A stretch of 64,000 nt of DNA from Arthrobacter sp. zg-Y769 (GTDB taxonomy: Bacteria > Actinomycetota > Actinomycetes > Actinomycetales > Micrococcaceae). The DNA is taken from positions 1 to 64,000 of the forward strand of contig NZ_JAJJOE010000011.1 in NCBI RefSeq assembly GCF_020907405.1, read 5' to 3'. Below are positions 9,789 through 18,347 of this stretch, piece after piece. Numbering within the stretch: the stretch's first letter is position 1; each line of letters starts with the position of its first letter. Below the pieces are notes generated by a model, which saw only the letters and a list, made by a program, of their open reading frames with translations, had not been told where the DNA came from and ran no database searches. The position numbers were made by a program, and so were the translations under genes.

Positions 9789-10346
9789 GTGCGCAACATT
9801 TCAGGAACCGTACTAGTTCCCCTGCTGCTGTGCACTGCCGCCCTGCTGGCAGCCTGCGGTGCCGACTCCGGCCAGTCCCCGGACTCCCCGCAGTCCCCCG
9901 GCGAATCATCCCCGGCCACACCCGGCGTCTCCCCCACACCCGGCGCCTCCCCCACTCCGTCCGTCCCCCCGGCTTCTCCCCCGGAGCCCGGCAGCACCGC
10001 TACCGAAGCACCTGTTTCACTGACCATCGAGTTCAGTGTGGACGGGACAACGCCGAGCAGCACCTGGACACTGCAGTGCGACGGCGCCGTGCCGCGGGAG
10101 GGCTCGAACGTCCCGGATCCGGCAGGGGCCTGTGCCCTGCTCGCGGAACAGGGCGCGGCCGCCCTCGCGGAGCCGGCAGCGGACCAGCTCTGCACCCAGC
10201 AGATCCGCGGGATGCAGCGTGCGCACGTCACCGGAATGGTTCGCGGCGAGGCCGTGGACACGAGCTTCTCGCTGAAGGACGGCTGCCAGATTTCGCGCTG
10301 GGAACGGCTTACGGCCCTGCTGGGACCTGCGGACGGCACCCTCTAG
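9789..10346 (+). CDS. Lipoprotein with a subtilisin-inhibitor-like (SSI) domain
   Basis: A 185-residue exported lipoprotein with signal peptide and lipobox LLAAC (Cys about 24), then a Ser/Pro/Thr-rich linker to about residue 75, then a domain of about 105 residues. The domain has four cysteines spaced as in Streptomyces subtilisin inhibitors (LQC, GAC, QLC and DGC), with the second disulfide spanning about 31 residues as in SSI. The reactive-site region reads CTQQI instead of the usual CPMVY type, so the target protease, if any, would differ. GTG start after AATGGAGG. Known SSI proteins are secreted free; a lipid anchor is unusual. The family assignment is by eye. Confidence 0.65.
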   Translation: MRNISGTVLVPLLLCTAALLAACGADSGQSPDSPQSPGESSPATPGVSPTPGASPTPSVPPASPPEPGSTATEAPVSLTIEFSVDGTTPSSTWTLQCDGAVPREGSNVPDPAGACALLAEQGAAALAEPAADQLCTQQIRGMQRAHVTGMVRGEAVDTSFSLKDGCQISRWERLTALLGPADGTL

Positions 10347-10576
10347 CTACGACGCACGCTTTCCCGCCGGGCCAGGATCACCAATGTACAGATGGGCCCC
10401 AGCACGGGGAATATCAGGCAGAAGAGAAGCAGCCCAAGCCGCTCCCCGGCAGTGACTGCGCTCGAACGGGCCAGACGGATGACCGCCCACACCAGCAAAA
10501 GCAGCAGTGCTGCGGCGATGCCGGAAACCAGGACTGTGTCGCCCGTCGGGATGGTCGGGTTGGCGCCGTTATTCAC
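10343..10576 (-). CDS. Small two-segment membrane protein (PLDc_N-like)
   Basis: A 77-residue protein with two membrane helices, about 17-36 and 45-66, separated by RLARSSAVTAGER. The second segment ends in the basic stretch ARRESVRRS. The pattern FCLIFPVLGPICTLVIL resembles the phospholipase-D N-terminal membrane module (PLDc_N), which often stands alone in actinobacteria. It starts inside the end of the upstream thioesterase-like gene (8-base overlap) and overlaps the lipoprotein stop by four bases, so it is likely cotranscribed with the former. Confidence 0.6.
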   Translation of the reverse strand: MNNGANPTIPTGDTVLVSGIAAALLLLLVWAVIRLARSSAVTAGERLGLLLFCLIFPVLGPICTLVILARRESVRRS

Positions 10577-11075
10577 GGACCGCCGCCGTTCCGCTGGGCT
10601 CCGGCACGCCGGCCTGGTCCCGCTTCCGCCGCACGTAGACCTGCTTGCGTATCCGGGCCACCACTTCGCCGCTGCCGTCGGTCACGTCCACGGAGAACCA
10701 CTCGAGTACCTTCTCTCCGTCCCGGGCCAGCCCGCGCAGGCGTTCGACGTCGGCCGGATCCAGGACAAACTCTGCCCGTACCTCGCCCTTCCCCGGCTTC
10801 ATGAACTCAATCTCGGCGGCGCGGTCCCAGACAACATGGTCACTGCCGAGGTGATGGAGCAGCAGCATCATCCAGAACGGATCGGTCATGGCGAACAGCG
10901 AACCGCCGAAATGCACCCCCGCCACGTTCTTGTTCCACCAGTAGGACCGCAGCCGCACGGAAACACCCAGATATTCAGGATCCAGTCGGGTGACCCGAAT
11001 GCCGGTGAAGGCAAAGGGCGGCCAAATGTTCATGAACCGGCGGACCGTGGCCGGCTTCGCTTGCATCAATTTCAC
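10569..11075 (-). CDS. Hotdog-fold protein (DUF4442, thioesterase-like)
   Basis: A 168-residue protein of the DUF4442 family, a hotdog fold related to YiiD C-terminal thioesterases. Typical features are FMNIWPPFAFTGIRVTRLDPEYL at the N-terminus, NVAGVHFGGSLFAMTDPFWMMLL over the central helix, and WDRAAEIEFMKPGKG before the dimer strands. The substrate is unknown; acyl-CoA hydrolysis is inferred from the fold. ATG start at 11075. It leads the small membrane gene with overlap. Confidence 0.8.
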   Translation of the reverse strand: MKLMQAKPATVRRFMNIWPPFAFTGIRVTRLDPEYLGVSVRLRSYWWNKNVAGVHFGGSLFAMTDPFWMMLLLHHLGSDHVVWDRAAEIEFMKPGKGEVRAEFVLDPADVERLRGLARDGEKVLEWFSVDVTDGSGEVVARIRKQVYVRRKRDQAGVPEPSGTAAVRE

Positions 11076-11157
11076 GCTTCACTGTAACCGGAGGTGATCC
11101 GGACCACGTCACCGGCAACCCTGTACATACCCCGGCACCTCATGGCATATTATTGAG

Positions 11158-11169
11158 TAAGCATGCTTA
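11158..11169. promoter_or_regulatory. TAAGCATGCTTA palindrome around the start of the 11163 gene
   Basis: A perfect 12-base palindrome whose centre contains the ATG of the following gene. The core GTAAGCATGCT recurs once more in the window, upstream of the catalase gene (47735-47745). A binding site for a shared regulator is possible but not proven. Confidence 0.4.
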
Positions 11170-11450
11170 GTATCTTCCGGACGACGATGTTCCGGTCTCA
11201 ACTGAAAGCACAAAAATTGTCTATTGAAGCAAGCCCCGAGGACCAATACCTCTGGGCACGCGGGCTCCTGGAGTCCGATGACGCGGAATACATGCATTGC
11301 GGCGAACCCATGCAGCCCCGGGACAGCCGGCAGCGCTCCATTTTCGAACCGATCACCGTGGAATCCATGCCGCAGGAACCGGTGGACGTACAGCTGGAGA
11401 CCACTGTGCTCCGCTGCGCCTGCGGCTTCCAGCTGGAGATCCCGGCCTAG
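11163..11450 (+). CDS. Small protein with a possible zinc-binding CxxG/CxC pair
   Basis: A 95-residue protein of unknown function. Residues 36-45 read EYMHCGEPMQ and residues 85-90 RCACGF, giving three cysteines and a histidine that could hold a metal ion. The N-terminal 20 residues are basic. There is no clear Shine-Dalgarno site before ATG 11163; a second ATG at 11187 (MFRSQL) is possible. The palindrome 11158-11169 covers the start. It precedes purS by 123 bases on the same strand. Confidence 0.55.
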   Translation: MLSIFRTTMFRSQLKAQKLSIEASPEDQYLWARGLLESDDAEYMHCGEPMQPRDSRQRSIFEPITVESMPQEPVDVQLETTVLRCACGFQLEIPA

Positions 11451-11573
11451 GCCAGACCAGTCACCGTAACGCAGGTAACGCCGCTAGAATGGCAAGTGCA
11501 AGCTCGCGGAGCGCTGAATCAGCGTGAGACGGCAAGGTCCGCGGCCACCCATCTCGTCTAGAGGAGCTGCCGG

Positions 11574-11828
11574 ATGCCCCGGATCGTTGTTGATGTTATG
11601 CCCAAGCCTGAAATCCTCGATCCGCAGGGCAAGGCCATTGCAGGGGCGCTCCCCCGCCTGGGACTGACCGGTTTTGCCGGAGTCCGCCAGGGCAAGCGCT
11701 TCGAGCTCACCGTAGACGGAGACGTCACCCCCGAAATCCTGGAGCAGGCCCGCACCGCCGCCGCGACGCTGCTGTCCAATCCCGTGATCGAAGACGTCAC
11801 CCGCGTTGAAGTAATCCCGGAGGCCTGA
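11574..11828 (+). CDS. purS: Phosphoribosylformylglycinamidine synthase subunit PurS
   Basis: The 84-residue structural subunit that bridges PurL and PurQ in the three-part FGAM synthase of purine synthesis. It has the expected beginning [22 protein letters not shown], the LPRLGL segment and a C-terminal [18 protein letters not shown] after GAGGAG with normal spacing. First gene of the purSQL operon; a possible -10 (TAGAAT, 11485-11490) lies in the 123-base leader, which also holds the imperfect palindrome GCGCTGAATCAGCG. Confidence 0.95.
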   Translation: MPRIVVDVMPKPEILDPQGKAIAGALPRLGLTGFAGVRQGKRFELTVDGDVTPEILEQARTAAATLLSNPVIEDVTRVEVIPEA

Positions 11829-11830
11829 TC

Positions 11831-12607
11831 TTGAGCACACCCCTGATCGGCGACTTTTCCGTCGCCCCCGAAAACGACGCGCTGCGCGCCGTCCGGATAG
11901 GTATCATCACCTTCCCCGGCACCCTGGACGACCGCGACGCCGCCCGCGCCGTGACCATCGCCGGCGGCACCGCCGTCGGACTCTGGCATGCCGAAGCGAA
12001 CCTGCAGTCGGTGGATGCCGTAATCATCCCCGGCGGGTTCTCCTACGGCGACTATCTGCGCGCCGGAGCGATTGCCCGCTTTGCCCCGCTGATGGAAAAG
12101 GTAGTGGACGCCGCGGCTGGCGGCATGCCCGTGCTGGGCATCTGCAACGGCTTCCAGATCCTCACCGAGGCGCACCTCCTGCCCGGTTCCATGATCAAGA
12201 ACAACCACCTGAAATTCTCCTGCGCGGACCAGCTGCTGCGCGTGGAAAACAACACCACCGCCTGGACCAACGCCTACGAACCCGCCGCCGGGATGGTTGT
12301 TCCGCTCAAGAACCAGGACGGGCAGTACGTCGCAGACGAGAAAACGCTGGACGAGCTGGAAGGCGAGGGCCGGGTGGTCTTCCGCTACGACGGCGAGAAC
12401 CCCAACGGGTCCCGCCGCGGCATCGCCGGCATTTCCAACGCCGCAGGAAACGTCGTCGGGCTGATGCCCCACCCCGAACACGCCGTCGAACCCGGTTTCG
12501 GCCCGGATTCCTCCGCCTACGGCGAGGTCGGCCTGGGCTACGGCACCGACGGGCTGCGCATCTTCAGCTCTGTCCTCAACTCGCTCGTTGCCGGAGGCAA
12601 GTCATGA
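11831..12607 (+). CDS. purQ: FGAM synthase glutaminase subunit PurQ
   Basis: Class I glutamine amidotransferase that feeds ammonia to PurL. The 258-residue product has the amidotransferase core: [15 protein letters not shown] oxyanion region, nucleophile cysteine in [11 protein letters not shown], and the His-Glu pair in [13 protein letters not shown] start two bases after the purS stop, with GGAGG just before that stop. A C-terminal segment of about 25 residues between PHPEH and the end is slightly longer than in Bacillus PurQ. The stop overlaps the purL start (ATGA). Confidence 0.95.
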   Translation: MSTPLIGDFSVAPENDALRAVRIGIITFPGTLDDRDAARAVTIAGGTAVGLWHAEANLQSVDAVIIPGGFSYGDYLRAGAIARFAPLMEKVVDAAAGGMPVLGICNGFQILTEAHLLPGSMIKNNHLKFSCADQLLRVENNTTAWTNAYEPAAGMVVPLKNQDGQYVADEKTLDELEGEGRVVFRYDGENPNGSRRGIAGISNAAGNVVGLMPHPEHAVEPGFGPDSSAYGEVGLGYGTDGLRIFSSVLNSLVAGGKS

Positions 12608-14913
12608 CCGTTTCCCCCAGTGCTGCCGCTGAGCAGAAGAAGTTCCGCATCGACACCGTTGAGCATGCCGCCGCCACCCCTGACACCGAGCTGCCCTGGG
12701 CTGAGCTCGGCCTGAAGGAAGACGAATTCCACCGCGTGGTGGAGATCCTGGGCCGCCGCCCCACCGCGGCGGAACTGGCCATGTACTCCGTGATGTGGTC
12801 CGAGCACTGCTCGTACAAATCCTCCAAGGTGCATTTGAAGCAGTTCGGTGACAAGGTCACCGACAAAATGAAGGAACACCTGCTGGTGGGCATCGGCGAG
12901 AACGCCGGCGTCGTCGACATCGGCGAGGGCTGGGCCGTGACCTTCAAGGTCGAATCCCACAACCACCCCTCCTTCGTGGAGCCCTACCAGGGTGCCGCCA
13001 CCGGCGTCGGCGGCATTGTCCGCGACATCATCTCCATGGGCGCCCGCCCGGTGGCCGTGATGGATCCGCTGCGCTTCGGCGCCATCGACCACCCGGACAC
13101 CGCCCGCCTGGTGCACGGCATCGTCTCCGGCATCGGAGGCTACGGCAACTCCCTGGGGCTGCCCAACATCGGCGGGGAACTGGTCTTCGACTCCGTCTAC
13201 CAGGGCAACCCCCTGGTCAATGCCCTGGCCGTGGGCGTAATGCGCCACGAGGATATCCGCCTGGCCAACGCCTCCGGCGCCGGCAACAAGGTGGTGCTCT
13301 TCGGTGCCCGCACCGGCGGCGACGGCATCGGCGGCGCCTCCGTGCTGGCCTCCGAGTCCTTCGATGCGGACAAACCCTCCAAGCGCCCCGCCGTCCAGGT
13401 GGGCGATCCGTTTGCCGAAAAGGTGCTCATCGAGTGCTGCCTGGAACTGTTCAAGTCCTCCGTGGTGGAGGGCATCCAGGACCTGGGCGCGGCCGGCATT
13501 TCCTGCGCGACGTCGGAACTCGCTTCCAACGGCGACGGCGGCATGCACGTGGAACTGACCAACGTGCTGCTGCGCGATCCCACGCTCACCCCCGGCGAGA
13601 TCCTGATGTCCGAGTCCCAGGAACGCATGATGGCCGTGGTGACGCCGGAGAACGTGGAAGCGTTCGAGGCCATCATGGACAAGTGGAACGTGGAGTACTC
13701 CTGGCTCGGCGAAGTCACCGGCACCGGCCGGCTGATCATCGACTGGGACGGCGAAACCATTGTGGACGTGGATCCGCGCACGGTGGCCCATGAGGGCCCG
13801 GTGTACCAGCGCCCCATGTCCCGGCCGGCCGCGCAGGACAGCATCCAGGCCAACTCCTTCAACGCGGAACGGCCCTTCGGCAGCGCCGCGGTCAAGGACG
13901 CCATCCTGGAACTCATGGCCTCGCCGAATATGTGCGACAAGTCCTGGGTCACCAACCAATACGACCGCTATGTGCAGGGCAACACCGCCCTGGCCATGCC
14001 GGACGACGCCGGTGTGGTCCGCGTGGATGAAACCACAGGCCTGGGCGTCGCTGTTTCCACCGATGCCAACGGCCGCTACTCCTACCTCAATCCGTACGAG
14101 GGCGCGAAGCTGGCCCTGGCCGAGTCCTACCGCAACGTGTCCACCGCCGGCGCCAAGCCGCTGGCGGTCACCGACTGCCTGAATTTCGGCTCCCCGGAGG
14201 ACCCGGAGGTCAGGTGGCAGTTCGCCGAGTCCGTGCGCGGGCTGGCTGACGGCTGCCGCGAACTCGGCGTGCCCGTCACCGGCGGCAACGTCTCGCTCTA
14301 CAACCAGACCGGCGGCGTCGCCATCCATCCCACCCCCGTGGTGGGTGTGCTGGGCGTGTTCGACGACGTCGCCCGGCGCACGCCGTCGGGCTGGCGGCAG
14401 GACGGCCAGGCCATTTACCTGATGGGCACCACGCAGGACGAGCTGGACGGCTCCGAATACGCGAACCTGCGCGGCCACCTGGGCGGACAGCCGCCCAAGG
14501 TGGACCTGCAGGCGGAGAAACTGCTCGGGGAACTGCTGGTTAACGCCTCCCGTGACGGCATGATCGACGCCGCGCATGACCTCTCCGAAGGCGGCCTCGC
14601 CGCCGCACTGTCCGAGATGGCCCTGCGCTTCGGCGTCGGCGCCCGGATTGGCCTCGGCGAGGTGTGCGAACGTGACGGGGTGGACCTGTTCACCCTGCTG
14701 TTCTCCGAGTCCCAGGCCCGCGCCGTCGTCGCAGTGGCCCGGAGCGAGGAAGTCCGGTTCAAGGACATGTGCTCGGCGCGAGGTTTCGCCCATGCCCGGA
14801 TCGGTGTGGTGGATACGGAGATCGGCGCCCTGGACTTCCAGAGCAACTTCACCCTGCCGCTGGATGAGCTGAAGGCTGCCCACGAAGGGACCCTGCCCCG
14901 CTACTTCGGCTAG
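12604..14913 (+). CDS. purL: FGAM synthase large subunit PurL (small-type)
   Basis: Uses ATP and ammonia to convert FGAR to FGAM in de novo purine synthesis. The 769-residue protein has two AIR-synthase-like halves, with [12 protein letters not shown] near residue 60, [22 protein letters not shown] near residue 115, SHDLSEGG-like [14 protein letters not shown] and GGNVSLYN in the second half. It is the small-type PurL that needs PurS and PurQ, consistent with the operon. Starts in the ATGA overlap with purQ, so translational coupling is likely. Confidence 0.96.
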   Translation: MTVSPSAAAEQKKFRIDTVEHAAATPDTELPWAELGLKEDEFHRVVEILGRRPTAAELAMYSVMWSEHCSYKSSKVHLKQFGDKVTDKMKEHLLVGIGENAGVVDIGEGWAVTFKVESHNHPSFVEPYQGAATGVGGIVRDIISMGARPVAVMDPLRFGAIDHPDTARLVHGIVSGIGGYGNSLGLPNIGGELVFDSVYQGNPLVNALAVGVMRHEDIRLANASGAGNKVVLFGARTGGDGIGGASVLASESFDADKPSKRPAVQVGDPFAEKVLIECCLELFKSSVVEGIQDLGAAGISCATSELASNGDGGMHVELTNVLLRDPTLTPGEILMSESQERMMAVVTPENVEAFEAIMDKWNVEYSWLGEVTGTGRLIIDWDGETIVDVDPRTVAHEGPVYQRPMSRPAAQDSIQANSFNAERPFGSAAVKDAILELMASPNMCDKSWVTNQYDRYVQGNTALAMPDDAGVVRVDETTGLGVAVSTDANGRYSYLNPYEGAKLALAESYRNVSTAGAKPLAVTDCLNFGSPEDPEVRWQFAESVRGLADGCRELGVPVTGGNVSLYNQTGGVAIHPTPVVGVLGVFDDVARRTPSGWRQDGQAIYLMGTTQDELDGSEYANLRGHLGGQPPKVDLQAEKLLGELLVNASRDGMIDAAHDLSEGGLAAALSEMALRFGVGARIGLGEVCERDGVDLFTLLFSESQARAVVAVARSEEVRFKDMCSARGFAHARIGVVDTEIGALDFQSNFTLPLDELKAAHEGTLPRYFG

Positions 14914-14930
14914 TTCGGCCGCCTGCACGC

Positions 14931-14953
14931 GGCCCGGCATGGCCTGCCGGGTC
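14931..14953 (+). terminator. Hairpin after purL
   Basis: CCCGGCA (14933-14939) pairs with TGCCGGG (14945-14951) across a five-base loop, with two further flanking pairs. There is no T run behind it, so it may only weakly terminate the purSQL transcript. Confidence 0.35.
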
Positions 14954-14971
14954 CGTGTAGGCTCCTCAGGC

Positions 14972-15364
14972 ATGGAGAAGCCTAACCGAACGCAGCAGGT
15001 CCGCCAGATTGGCGGAGTACTAAGCCTGGCGGCGGGCGCCGTCCCACTAATCATGAGCCTGCCGTATCTATTCAGCGGGGATGACCGGCTGACGGCCGGT
15101 CTCACCGTTGCGGCCGGGCTGCTGGCAGCAGGCACCGGGGTGTGGCTGCTGGCGGGGGCCCGCAGCCGGGGCCGGGAACAGGTGCTGACTGCGGATCGGG
15201 GACGGGTAAAATTCATGGCGGCGATCGCGGTATTGTGCGCGGTAATGCTCATTACTTCGCTGCTGCTGCTCCAACAGCCCACGACGTCCACGGGGCTATT
15301 CGGATTCCTCCTGGCGAACTCGTTTCGGATGCTCTTCGTACCTGTTGGGCACCAAACCAGGTAG
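14972..15364 (+). CDS. Small membrane protein of unknown function
   Basis: A 130-residue protein with hydrophobic segments at about 14-33, 42-62 and 80-97. The basic stretch GARSRGREQ between them suggests a cytoplasmic loop. No known domain. I chose ATG 14972 (MEKPNRTQQVRQIGG); the open frame upstream from 14939 overlaps the purL hairpin and lacks protein character. Lies 58 bases after purL. Confidence 0.5.
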   Translation: MEKPNRTQQVRQIGGVLSLAAGAVPLIMSLPYLFSGDDRLTAGLTVAAGLLAAGTGVWLLAGARSRGREQVLTADRGRVKFMAAIAVLCAVMLITSLLLLQQPTTSTGLFGFLLANSFRMLFVPVGHQTR

Positions 15365-15411
15365 CGCCCTCCGGGTCCGGGTGCGTTGAATGATGCAAAA
15401 CCCGAAAGTAC

Positions 15412-15960
15412 GTGCAAAATTGGCTCGTGAGCATAACCCCCGAGAGCCTCGCAGCAAACGCAGGCATCCCCACCCAGCGCCTGTCGCTTGACGTGATGAC
15501 CGCGGCCGAAGTGGACGCCCTCATTATCCAGACGCGCCGGCCGGACTGGGCCGAGGACTTCCCCCAGCCCACCGATTACGACGCCGCCCGCCGGGCTTTT
15601 GAGGCGGGCCTCCTGACGCCGGCGGCGGCATCCTTCGGGATGCGGCTGATCCGTGAGTGCTCCACATCCCTGGTGGTGGGCACCATTGGTTTTGAAGGGG
15701 TCCCGCTGGAGAACGCCGTGGAGGTCACCTATAACGTCGTGCCGTCCCGCCGGGGGCAGGGATACGCGGCCGAGGCGCTTATTGCCCTGACACGCTTCAT
15801 CCTGGACCAGCCAGGAGTGGAGGAGGTCACCGCGTACACCGAACCCGCCAACGAGGCGTCTCAGTCCGTGCTGCTCACTGCCGGATTCCTTCCGGAGGAG
15901 GAAAGTACGATGGTGCTGCGGTTCAGCCTTAGGCGGGATCAGCTTCCGGAAGCCAGTTGA
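15412..15960 (+). CDS. GNAT-family N-acetyltransferase
   Basis: The 182-residue product has the GNAT acetyl-CoA signature: VVGTIGFEGVPLENAVEVTYNVVPSRRGQGYAAEALIAL, with the RRGQGYA pyrophosphate loop near residue 120, and the late strand NEASQSVLLTAGF. It resembles RimJ/RimL-type enzymes; the acetyl acceptor is unknown. Start uncertain: GTG 15412 or GTG 15427 (VSITPESL), neither with a strong ribosome site. The 3' end overlaps the convergent DUF1990 gene by 22 bases. Confidence 0.82.
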   Translation: MQNWLVSITPESLAANAGIPTQRLSLDVMTAAEVDALIIQTRRPDWAEDFPQPTDYDAARRAFEAGLLTPAAASFGMRLIRECSTSLVVGTIGFEGVPLENAVEVTYNVVPSRRGQGYAAEALIALTRFILDQPGVEEVTAYTEPANEASQSVLLTAGFLPEEESTMVLRFSLRRDQLPEAS

Positions 15961-16514
15961 TAGGCTGCCCTGAAATACCGGTTGGTGTAGAACTGCTGGA
16001 TCCGCACGTTGACCAGGTTCACGGCACCGACCACCCGATTGCCCGGGCGGCTGTACGCCGCGATCCGGAAATACAGTCGGCCGTCCTCGCCGAGTTCGGC
16101 ATAAAAGCCCTCTTCACCCCTCTCCGGGTGTCCCGGCAAGGTTCCATACCCAAAACCGCTGCGCTGCCCGCGGACCGGGACGCCGTCGTCGTCCAGCACT
16201 GCCTGCGTTGACCAGATCACCCGGCACGGCGCGTAGTAGCGCACCCGCCCGAACCCCACGCCCGAGGCCATATCCACACCGGGGGCGGCCCGCGGCGTCC
16301 CGGGCGCCACGTACAGCCCCGCCCGGCGGTGCAGGTCCCAGTCCAGCAGCCCGGTGGTCAGACGGAGGAACGCGGCCTGCGGATCGGTGACGGTCAGTTC
16401 TTCCTTGCGCAGCACCAGCCGGTAACCCGCCGGCCAACGGTCTGTCATCGGTGCCGGATAGGGCCGCTCGGTCCTCCCCTGCTCCGCGTAGGTGAAGCCT
16501 GCCGAGCCCCTCAC
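15939..16514 (-). CDS. DUF1990 family protein
   Basis: A 191-residue protein matching the DUF1990 (YndJ C-terminal-like) family: GFTYAEQGRT near the start, LLDWDLHRRAGL, and the typical GFGYGTLPGHPERGEEGFYAEL and VNLVNVRIQQFYTNRYFRAA stretches. Function is unknown; the fold is thought to be a START-like ligand pocket. It starts in a GTGA overlap with the upstream MmcQ/YjbR gene, so the two form an operon. Confidence 0.8.
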   Translation of the reverse strand: MRGSAGFTYAEQGRTERPYPAPMTDRWPAGYRLVLRKEELTVTDPQAAFLRLTTGLLDWDLHRRAGLYVAPGTPRAAPGVDMASGVGFGRVRYYAPCRVIWSTQAVLDDDGVPVRGQRSGFGYGTLPGHPERGEEGFYAELGEDGRLYFRIAAYSRPGNRVVGAVNLVNVRIQQFYTNRYFRAAYQLASGS

Positions 16515-16897
16515 CCGCCGGCCAGGCCCTTCCAGGACAGTGATTCCCGGTCCTTGCGCGGCAGCGAGGCCACCACCAGGTCATAGGAGTCCTCCACCAG
16601 GTCCCGGATCATTTCCCGGGGCAGGCCCGTGGCCACCTCCACCTGGTTCCAGTGCGTCTTGTTCATGTGCCATGCCCCGGAGATCTGCGGATGCGCGGCC
16701 CGAAGCTGCAGTGCCAGTTCCGGCTCGCACTTCAGGCTGATCATCAGGGGCTCATCCGCAAGCGCCGCCAGGGCAAACATTTTCGCCTTGCCGTCGGCGG
16801 CCCGCACCTTGAAGACCGAAGACTCCGGGCCGAAGGGGAAGTCTTCAAACGCGCCGGGCAGGGCAAGGCACAACCGCCGAAGTTCACCCGCATCCAT
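16511..16897 (-). CDS. MmcQ/YjbR family DNA-binding protein
   Basis: A 128-residue member of the MmcQ/YjbR (CyaY-like fold) family. The start MDAGELRRLCLALPGAFEDFPFG and the segment WHMNKTHWNQVEVATGLPREMIRDLVEDSYDLVVASLPRK are family hallmarks. Bacterial members may bind double-stranded DNA, but the cellular role is not known. ATG 16897 is chosen because the upstream extension to 17083 runs across the promoter region of the divergent gene. Stop overlaps the DUF1990 start. Confidence 0.82.
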   Translation of the reverse strand: MDAGELRRLCLALPGAFEDFPFGPESSVFKVRAADGKAKMFALAALADEPLMISLKCEPELALQLRAAHPQISGAWHMNKTHWNQVEVATGLPREMIRDLVEDSYDLVVASLPRKDRESLSWKGLAGG

Positions 16898-17018
16898 GCT
16901 CCAAAGCCTATCCCCGCCTCCCCTGCCGTGGCACTGCCGCAGCCTATGGGTGCAAGGATAGGAAGGAACAGGTAAATTGCTGCGGGCGTGCCGGCAGCGG
17001 AGCGAAGGACTTACGGTT

Positions 17019-17852
17019 GTGAAGCAGAATAACCACGGTGCCCGGCCCGTCAGCGAGGCGGCGGAGCGCGCCGCCGATTCCAAGGCCTTCGAGCGGTTCG
17101 CGCGCGTTGGTTATGTGGCCAGCGGGATCGTGCACATTGTCATCGGCGCCATTGCCCTGCAAATCAACGCGGGCGGCTCCGGCAACGCGGACACCAGCGG
17201 CGCCGTGGCCGCCGTGGCTGAACAGCCCGCCGGGTATGTGCTGGTCTGGTTCTGTTTCCTCGGCTGCTACGCGCTGGCGCTGTTCCAGCTCACCCGGATC
17301 TTCCTCCCGGGCAGGCAGCTCAAGGACAAGGAGCTGTGGAAGGACCGGGCCAGGAACGCCGGTCAGGTGGTTGTCTACGCGGCCATCGGCACGTCCTTCG
17401 CCTCCTTTGCCTTGGGTCGCGGCAGCAATGACGGCAGTTCTTCCTCGGTCGGCTGGACCGCCCGCCTGCTGGCAGTTCCCGCCGGCCAATGGATTCTGGG
17501 ACTGGCCGGGCTGGTGGTGGTGGGCATCGGCGGCTACTTCATCTTCAAGGGAGCCACCCGCCGCTTCCGTCGGGACCTGACCGGCATTCCCGGAACGCTC
17601 TGGCCGAAGGCCGTGGACATCACCGGTGTGGCGGGCTTCATTGCCAAGGGAGTGTCGCTCGGCATCCTGGGCGTGCTGCTCACCGTGGCTGCCGTGAATG
17701 CGAATCCGGAGCAGTCCACCGGGCTCGACGGCGCCCTGCATACGCTGCGCGGCCAGCCCTTCGGCATGGTGTTGCTGGCAGCGGTGGGAATAGGGCTGAT
17801 GCTCTACGGGCTGTACATCGGAATTATCCGCGCCCGGTTCGCCAAGCTCTAG
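17019..17852 (+). CDS. DUF1206 membrane protein
   Basis: A 277-residue integral membrane protein made of three DUF1206 repeats, each of two helices. The repeats begin near FERFARVGYVASGIVHIVIG (residue 28), RNAGQVVVYAAIGTSFASFALG (residue 110) and VDITGVAGFIAKGVSLGILGV (residue 195). Each holds the family G-Y/F-x-A-x-G pattern. Function unknown. GTG 17019 follows GAAGGA at a good distance. The stop overlaps the convergent CoA-binding gene by four bases. Confidence 0.85.
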   Translation: MKQNNHGARPVSEAAERAADSKAFERFARVGYVASGIVHIVIGAIALQINAGGSGNADTSGAVAAVAEQPAGYVLVWFCFLGCYALALFQLTRIFLPGRQLKDKELWKDRARNAGQVVVYAAIGTSFASFALGRGSNDGSSSSVGWTARLLAVPAGQWILGLAGLVVVGIGGYFIFKGATRRFRRDLTGIPGTLWPKAVDITGVAGFIAKGVSLGILGVLLTVAAVNANPEQSTGLDGALHTLRGQPFGMVLLAAVGIGLMLYGLYIGIIRARFAKL

Positions 17853-18292
17853 AGCCCGTAGCTTGGCGCTTCGATCACCGGGCAGGCGTCCATCACGACG
17901 TCGAGCCCTGCCGCTGCCGCGCGCGCTGCGGCGGCTTCGTCCACCACGCCGAGCTGCATCCACACGGCCTTTGCACCCGCTTCAATGGCCTGGTCCACGA
18001 TGTCGCCCACCCGGTCCGAGTTCACGAAGCAGTCCACCACGTCGATGCTCCCCGGGATCTCGCTGAGCCGGCGGTAACCCTTGTTGCCGTGTACGTCGTC
18101 GCCCTTCAGGCTCACCGGGATGATCTCCATGCCCAGGTGATCCTGGATGAAGCGTGAGACGCCGACGGCGGGGCGGAGCGGGTTGTTGGACAGGCCCACG
18201 ATCGCCCACCTGGCGGTTTTGTTCCGAAGCAACCGCTCGATAACCTCAGGGTCGTTGACGCGTGCGGTGCCGGCACCGTTGAACTGGGACAT
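17849..18292 (-). CDS. CoA-binding domain protein (YccU type)
   Basis: A 147-residue Rossmann-fold protein of the CoA_binding_2 family. Typical stretches are WAIVGLSNNPLRPAVGVSRFIQ near residue 29, GMEIIPVSLKGDDVHGNKGYRRLSEIPG, VVDCFVNSDRVGDIVDQAIEAGAKAVWMQLGV and the C-terminal VVMDACPVIEAP with the conserved cysteine. Homologues bind CoA and can sense redox state. ATG follows AAAGGACGGCAG, a good ribosome site. Confidence 0.88.
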   Translation of the reverse strand: MSQFNGAGTARVNDPEVIERLLRNKTARWAIVGLSNNPLRPAVGVSRFIQDHLGMEIIPVSLKGDDVHGNKGYRRLSEIPGSIDVVDCFVNSDRVGDIVDQAIEAGAKAVWMQLGVVDEAAAARAAAAGLDVVMDACPVIEAPSYGL

Positions 18293-18347
18293 CTGCCGTC
18301 CTTTGCTGAGAGCTCGAAGATTGGGCTCCAGCTTACGCCGGAAGCAC

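Noticed and set aside
12538-15417. A 959-residue open frame on the minus strand opposite purQ and purL
   Set aside because: It is antisense to three well-supported genes and its Ala/Gly/His/Val-rich translation matches no protein family. Long antisense frames are expected in such GC-rich DNA.
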